A stretch of 64,000 bases of DNA from Anastatus disparis (lineage: Eukaryota > Arthropoda > Insecta > Hymenoptera > Eupelmidae): the NCBI GenBank assembly GCA_017163975.1, contig JAFFSR010000316.1, forward strand, positions 623,001 to 687,000, read 5' to 3'. The translations under genes were made by a program, and so were the position numbers. Shown here piece after piece: positions 58,369 to 64,000 of the stretch (position 1 is its first letter; the number at the start of each line of letters is the position of its first letter). The notes beneath the pieces were generated by a model. The model did no database searches. It was not told where the DNA came from and worked only from the letters and a program-made list of their open reading frames with translations.

Positions 58369-58996
58369 AAGAATAGTGAGCTGTTGCTAGAAACAACGCG
58401 CTTGATTCTCATATATGTAGAAGCAATGTATTTCTTATATCGGTTGCTACTCTATTTTTTGCGTATAATGGCCTGAAGACAATGAAGCTATTTTTTTTTC
58501 TTTAAAAATGATTTGTGAGTTGCTAGAGACCAATAACCGACAGAAAACCTATGAAAAAATGGTTTATCGAGTTTTTCGCCATGGCGCCATGCCAGAATCG
58601 AATTTTTGGTCATCATAAACTTTATTTGTTTTTTTAAAATACAAATTTTAAGCCCAGAAAATTACTTGTAGCCCCTCCCAGAGCAAAGTTACGGAGATTT
58701 TATGATTTCAATGTTATTTTTAGGTTAGAAAAACTGCTTTCTAGGACTCGCAAAAAATCACAGTTAAAGAGAGTGCTAAGACCTAGTCATATGTTTTTCG
58801 CGGGATTAATATCATTCATCCTTCCAGATAAAAAAAAAATTTATAAAAAAAGTGATTTTTAGGTTATGTTGAGGTTAGGGTATGTGTTAGGAAACTATAA
58901 ATATAACAAAACCTAATCTTAATTACTATAAAAACAAGAAAAAATATTAGTTTTAAAATATATGAGGGAGGGCATTTTACCTATCTTAACGGGGGG

Positions 58997-59882
58997 TACT
59001 CTTTATCCTTTGCTCCGTCTTTATCTGCTCTTAGATTTTCTGCTGCCGCTCCAATACTGCCAGCTGCTCTATGCTGGTCACCGCGTTGCCACGCATGCAG
59101 TACTTCTTCTGGCAGCGAAGACTCAACTAATGGATAAAACATTGCTGCGCATTCATCCGTTGTGACACTCAATATCTCCAGCGCACGTATATTTCTATCT
59201 TGTCGCAAATACTACTGAGCGACATCTTGTTTCCTTTAGTAGCATTTTGTAGAACGAGCCCAAGTAAACCGCGAACATAAAACTCGACAATTATATCGTC
59301 ACATCCGAAACGCGTTTTCATACTTAATATGACTTTTTCATAATTTTCGCTTGTAGGTGGAAAACTATTCACAAGGTCGCTGGTTCTTGTTCCTTGAACT
59401 GTAGTTTGAATCAGGTATTGAAACTTATCTTCCTTGCTTAGGTTTGGATTTTCATGGATTTTTTAAAATTGATTCCAGAAAGGAAGCCACTTGGATATTT
59501 TTCCATGAAATTGTGGTAATTCAATGAGAGAGAGTTTCAATGTCTTTTGAGCGTAATTTATGATTATATTCGTACTGTTTGTAGCATTCGGCGGATTCAA
59601 ATTTTTAATTTTCATTTTTGCCGATCAATATTGTGTTTTATATCTGTCACACGAATCGATTTCTTCTTGTATATCTGCTTCAGTCATTTTGCTTACATAG
59701 ATTATTTTATTGTATTCGTCGTGTGCGCTGTCTAAATCCGCCATTTTGATTTCTTAATTCTCAAATGCTAATAGCTTTTCTTCTAACAAGCAATCAATTT
59801 CTATTTTTGCAGTAAATGCTGTGTGAGTCTTTAAAAATATTGTGCGCATTACTCTACGTAGATTTTTCGCGGCATCCATTTT
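58997..59882 (-). pseudogene. BEL/Pao gag, proximal part
   Basis: Starts MDAAKNLRRVMRTIF near 59882. Readable blocks with stops include LPQFHGKISKWLPFWNQF and NSFPPTSENYEKVILSMKTR, then RALEILSVTTDECAAMFYPL and VESSLPEEVLHAWQR. These are typical of the DUF1759 Gag of BEL/Pao elements in insects. Cut by the foldback at 58997; about four stops and one frameshift are visible. Confidence 0.85.
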
Positions 59883-59966
59883 TCCTTGTTAACTGAATAC
59901 TACACTAATAACTCACACGTAATTTAAATTCACAAAATCAACAATGTCTTCTTTTTTCTCGAGCGT

Positions 59967-59984
59967 CCTGTCACGGTCGCCAGT
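59967..59984 (-). promoter_or_regulatory. BEL/Pao primer-binding site
   Basis: TGGCGACCGTGACAGGAC on the minus strand, two bases from the LTR end. The complement resembles the 3' end of a tRNA-Arg, which I infer as primer. Confidence 0.6.
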
Positions 59985-60224
59985 TGTTCAATATATGAGG
60001 ACGAGGAAAATGTTAAAGAATAATTAAACAAAGTTATTACTATAAAAAATGTGAATTTATTATAATTAGCAGTGAATAAAACCCTCAATAATTACTCTTG
60101 AGTATTAATTACTCTTTGTCGCTTAGCAAGACATACAACCGTTTTCGCTCACTTTCGGCTGCCAACTGACTCTCGCTTGCACTTTACTTTAATTCTCGCG
60201 CCTTCTTACAGTGTTGCCACAACA
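59985..60224 (-). mobile_element. BEL/Pao 5' LTR (240 bp)
   Basis: The element strand begins TGTTGTGGCAACACTG and ends TATATTGAACA. The last 90 bp are repeated in the 3' LTR remnant (56421-56511). Confidence 0.85.
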
Positions 60225-60412
60225 ATCTGTAAACGACGTTGATTATGGTTATATCCATGTGGATTGTCCCAAAATCTTAGTCAATATTATTTTTAGTTGA
60301 CGTGGATCGATCTATACGGAATCCATATGCATCCATGCTAATCATTGTAAATCAACGTAATTTATATGGATTATCCACGTGGATCATCTACATTAAGTTT
60401 TTCAGTAGGGTA

Positions 60413-63240
60413 GTTAACTTTTTTATTTCTTAGATTTTTGATTTTATCACTTTAATTAATTAATCGATTGAATACTTAAATAGAAAATTAAACCATTAAA
60501 AGAGATTTTGATAATTATTTTGTACTTTGTATTTAATAATTTTCTGGTACTAATTTCTTACAATTTATTATCATGTTTTGCAAATACATTCAAAACTAGT
60601 ACATATTAGTAATATTATTGATAAATAAATATATCTTCTTTTTTTAATAATTAAAAAATAAATTATATTCAGATAGTGTATTTATAGATTTTGTGAATTT
60701 AAATATTTTCTACTATTTATTATAAAAACAGGCATGTCATCTAGTGATTTTACGCTTGTGATATATCTTATGTGATATACCATATACCACCGATATACGT
60801 ATATCACCGACGATATAGATAGATAGATATTGATTTATTTTGTAAAAAGAGTACAAAAAGGCGTGTAATACATCAAACAATAAATAATAATTCTGTATAA
60901 AGTATAAAGTATTGCACATAATAAGATAAGATATCACAGTCGTATATTAAAATTAATATATAATACTGTATCGGTAAGTCACCATATAGAAGCGATATTA
61001 CAGACTATTCTAAATACACGCAGAAAACAAGAAAACATAAATTACAATAAAAAACAGCCTTAAATATCTATCAGTCATAGAATTAAAATCAAATAACATA
61101 ATATAAAAGACGAATCCCTGTCATGACATCAAATAAAAATAAAGTTGGACAATACTTGAAATATAATTGGTCAATACAACAACAAAGTAATGATAAACAA
61201 TTAAAAAAATAAAATGATAATAATATTCAAAGAATAAAAACTTGATACCGAAGATGTCATAACTTTTAATAAAAAACAGAACCACTCATTCTTTCTGCAT
61301 TTATTCATCTATCATTCACGCTAATAAATACATTCACACCATATGGGTGATTCTATTCGAACGGGTCAAATTCAAATTTTGAAATAATAGAAAATAAAGG
61401 TGTTCATTTTAAAAATTTTACTCAGGTTTTTTTATGGTTATATCTAATAGAACAATATCCCAAAGTAGCCAAGTTGTCCATAGGTTATTCCCAGAAAAAC
61501 TGATGGATAAAAAATATACTGATACAGAGGAATCACTTTTATTCCAGGAATTACTTTTTTTATTACCATCACTTGATATATTATTTTCTAATAATATTTA
61601 TGTCAAACAAAGATTATAAACTATCTGAAATACTTTAGAATTAGCTATTACTATGTATGGATGAATTTTTAAAAATAAAAAACGACGAGTTACAGAAAAA
61701 ATATGTATTTTTAAACATTATTAGAAGAAAGTTAAAGAACAAATATATCCATACTTGAGAAAGTTTGCTTTTTCAAAATATATAATAACATTATTTTTGT
61801 GTTTGGGAGTGGAGTTCAGTGTACTTGATGATAAAGAATTAGTAGGAAGTTCGCCACGTCCACGTGTTGAAACCATTTTATTACCAATACAATCTAAAAT
61901 AATATATTATCAATTTATAGATTTTCCAATTCAGATTTTTCAAAGACTTTCATTTAAATTCAAATAATTATATACTTACTTTGATATCAACGACAAACTC
62001 TTCATCAAGGCTAATGACAAACTGATATTTTTATTTTCTGAATGGTACGATGTAACCTTTGATTTCGCTTAATTTATTTGTAGTATATACGTAGTATATA
62101 GTGTTGTATGTAAATATGACTACAGTGATAGTTTACAAAAAGATTTGAGAATGTGCTTACTCGGAAATTCTCCACAAACATATATATATTCAATTTTGAA
62201 TATATAAAAATTATAAGCAGTATAATATGTATTAAATTTCAAGTGTATAAATAATTTAACACTTCATGGTATGAAATTCATGAATAAAATTGTTGACTTT
62301 ATTATTTAATTAGAATTTTGTGAGTGCATCTAAAAAAAGGCAGGGGAATTATATGCCAAGGGAGATTACCTGATAATTTGAATGAAATTTTTACCGAGTA
62401 AACGGTCTCCAACATTCACTGCTATACAAACTTTTTTAGTTGTACATTACTACTTTCTTAAACGTCTATTACGTATTTGAATATGCGCTTATATCATCTG
62501 TGACAGTTAAATGTTTAGAGCCAGGGGAATTATCGTAGAAAAGGTAACTTAGCTTTCATAAGTGAAATGATGTTTACACGTGAACAAAAATGTATTCTAT
62601 GATCAACAAAGCAATTTTTTAGCGAAATAAACATATAATAACAATATTTCCATGTGATAGGAATAGCTTATATTTTCATAAGATTCAAATATAACATTTT
62701 TTATTATTATTGCTTTTTATCTATGAAAAAATATACATTATTTTTTATAATAACAGAGGGTCAAAGAAAATATTATTTTTTCAACCATTCTGCTGAAATG
62801 TATGTACGGATGGAAAAAAAATTTTTTTGATTTTTCAGAAGTATTAATTCATCTATCCTGTATCTCTACAACGTTTAAAAAAAATTTTATATATAATTAC
62901 AGACAGGGGAGATTACTTTTTATACTTTCTAAGGATCCCTACAAAAGCTACATTGAAATTAGCGATTAAAAAGTCAACGGATCATAAAGTTACAAGCTGA
63001 AAGTATATGAAAAATTTGTGGTCAATAATATTTGAACCTTGTATTGATAGTTTATTAAACGATTACATGTGATTACCCGTTAAAATAGAATCACTCATAT
63101 ACGCAATTATTGATGCACAATTTATGAATGTGAACCGCCTGGCAAAATTCTATTTTTTTCACAATTTATATTTCTTTTTCACAGTTCATATTTTTTTTAT
63201 TTTATTATTTTTTTTTTTATTTCACCAGTCCGAAATTTTT
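60413..63240. other. AT-rich region, no gene recognised
   Basis: Small frames at 61434-61967 show no motif I know. CAGGGGAATTAT-like motifs occur at about 62342, 62523 and 62906. The rightmost part may be the leader of the LTR element that begins at 63761. Confidence 0.4.
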
Positions 63241-63243
63241 ACG

Positions 63244-63261
63244 GCCCCACGTTGGATTCCA
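63244..63261 (-). promoter_or_regulatory. Primer-binding site, tRNA-Lys type
   Basis: The plus strand GCCCCACGTTGGATTCCA equals the 3' end of insect tRNA-Lys(CTT) (GCCCCACGTTGGGCGCCA) except for three adjacent bases. It lies two bases from the LTR. Confidence 0.7.
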
Positions 63262-63263
63262 AT

Positions 63264-63761
63264 TGTAATAGCCGTGGGGATCAAGTGTCCGCACAAACGT
63301 AGCTAAATGTATAGCTAAAAAAATAATAAGTAATTACACTATAAAATACACATGAATCAAAGAAAAGAAATAAGATGGAATTTACAAAACTTATAGGTTT
63401 TATTTAAAATACAATTAATAGCTATATATAAAAGGGCGCCAGTCGCATAATACGGATGCGACTCTATTGGAAAAGCTTATCGTCTGACTAAGTGAATTTA
63501 GAAACGATTATCGCACTACACAATAATGAAAAGAACAAGATTGCAAAAGGGGAACGCTATAACTGGAGGGAAAACAGAATGATATGTGCGCCCGCGGAAA
63601 ACCAGTATGCACGCACATGTGATATCTACTATTTTAGCACTCAATCCTATACACACTTACGTGCGCACAACCAAACGTTAATTATTCTGAATTAATTTAA
63701 TGAACTTTGTAGCCCAATTTACAAACTGGCGATATTACATCACGCTAATGTAATCACTTAC
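63264..63761 (-). mobile_element. Probable gypsy-type LTR
   Basis: Starts TGTAATAGCC next to the primer site and likely ends ATCACTTACA at 63761 (TGTAAGTGAT on the element strand); the outer edge is inferred. On the element strand, TTTATATATAG (about 63432-63422) is a TATA candidate and AATAAA lies near 63400. No second LTR or coding sequence was found in the window, so the internal part is decayed or deleted. Confidence 0.55.
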
Positions 63762-64000
63762 ATGAAAACGAGTACGAGGCTCAGGACGCTGCATATAGCG
63801 GGTATAGTCAACCGCTTTGTACAATGGCGACAGAGGGAAGGCGCGCTTCATCGGCGTCCCTCTGATCGACATCCTTCTTCTTGCTCGCGAGATGTGCGCG
63901 TGCACATACGCGCGAGAAACCTATTCCGGCTTGACTACTAAAGTCAAGTCCGTTAAAAGTTTGGTTGTACGGCGTGTATGCTCCATGCTTTACGTTTTTT
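63762..64000. other. Less AT-rich sequence at the right edge
   Basis: No gene or repeat recognised. Confidence 0.3.

Larger units (their letters stand above)
56650..58996. mobile_element. 2.35 kb foldback in BEL gag
   Basis: Ends CCCCCCGTTAAGATAGGTAA with inverse at 58977-58996; TA on both sides (56648-56649, 58997-58998). Arms of about 510 bp (56650-57165 and 58487-58996) are nearly identical. The loop of about 1.3 kb contains further MITEs and (TA)n tracts (57423-57452, 58145-58160, 58308-58367). Confidence 0.88.
56421..60224 (-). mobile_element. BEL/Pao retrotransposon remnant
   Basis: Flanked by a perfect 5 bp duplication ATCTG (56416-56420 and 60225-60229). Joining the flanks restores the terminal repeat of the CMC-like element as seen at 50930-51020. 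Order on the minus strand: 5' LTR, primer site, gag (interrupted by a foldback), then a deletion into a 3' LTR remnant (56421-56511). All of protease, RT, RNase H and integrase are missing. Confidence 0.9.
50784..60410 (-). mobile_element. CACTA/CMC-like DNA transposon, 5.8 kb plus nested BEL element
   Basis: Left end 50784 (CTCTATTCAAAAA) and the inverse of the right end at 60410 (CCCTACTGAAAAA) begin long terminal inverted repeats. TA flanks both sides (50782-50783, 60411-60412). The left terminal repeat (50784-51112) is matched in reverse by 60410-60230, then, across the inserted BEL element, by 56415-56265. Internal genes are on the minus strand. Two- to three-base duplication and a tnp2-like transposase suggest the CMC superfamily. 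Confidence 0.7.

Noticed and set aside
63421..63460. Plus-strand core promoter TATATATAAAAGGGCG
   Set aside because: The same box lies inside a probable LTR read on the opposite strand and no gene follows on the plus strand, so I annotate it as LTR content only.

Overview
The window looks like repeat-rich insect nuclear DNA, probably hymenopteran. That placement is an inference from strong AT bias, the TE families present, and tRNA-primed LTR elements. I find no host gene, rRNA gene, functional tRNA gene or CRISPR array. Almost everything I can name is a transposable element (TE), a TE remnant, a foldback/MITE (miniature inverted-repeat transposable element) or a minisatellite, often nested several levels deep.

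Layout. 1-5310: Ty1/copia element on the minus strand, running off the left edge, with LTR, half-tRNA-Met primer site, a probable intron in gag, gag-protease and integrase. 5311-12860: two diverged copies of an AT-rich repeat, cut by a TTAA-type foldback (copy 1) and a 2 kb satellite-bearing element (copy 2), then two foldbacks. 12870-17900: decayed Helitron with a Ulp1/C48-like protease fragment, a Rep (HUH) domain and a PIF1 helicase. 17990-19920: two minisatellites (29 bp and 17 bp units). 20168-26291: a 6.1 kb foldback with TA duplication, enclosing a tRNA-derived SINE. 27150-37000: a degenerate Ty3/gypsy element (tRNA-Trp primer site, gag, protease, RT/RNase H, integrase lacking its catalytic core), interrupted by two foldbacks and followed by an unrecognised coding segment. 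37310-43300: mariner pseudogene, 41 bp minisatellite, zinc-finger pseudogene, and a transposon gene rearranged by inverted duplication. 43400-50200: PIF1 remnants, several MITEs, two SINEs, and a near-perfect 1,080 bp palindrome inside a decayed coding sequence. 50784-60410: a CACTA/CMC-like DNA transposon with terminal inverted repeats, a nearly continuous transposase-like gene and 126 bp subterminal repeats. Its right end was hit by a BEL/Pao element (ATCTG duplication), whose gag was hit by a 2.3 kb foldback that itself contains smaller MITEs. 63244-63761: primer site and LTR of another gypsy-type element on the minus strand.

Nested insertions, target-site duplications and occupied/empty site pairs give a relative chronology. 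The unusual density of hairpin-forming elements is the dominant structural theme. The observations I rate highest are the spliced copia gag, the four-level nest at 50.8-60.4 kb, the 1,080 bp palindrome, the Ulp1-like domain beside a Helitron, and the unrecognised 35.8-36.5 kb coding segment.
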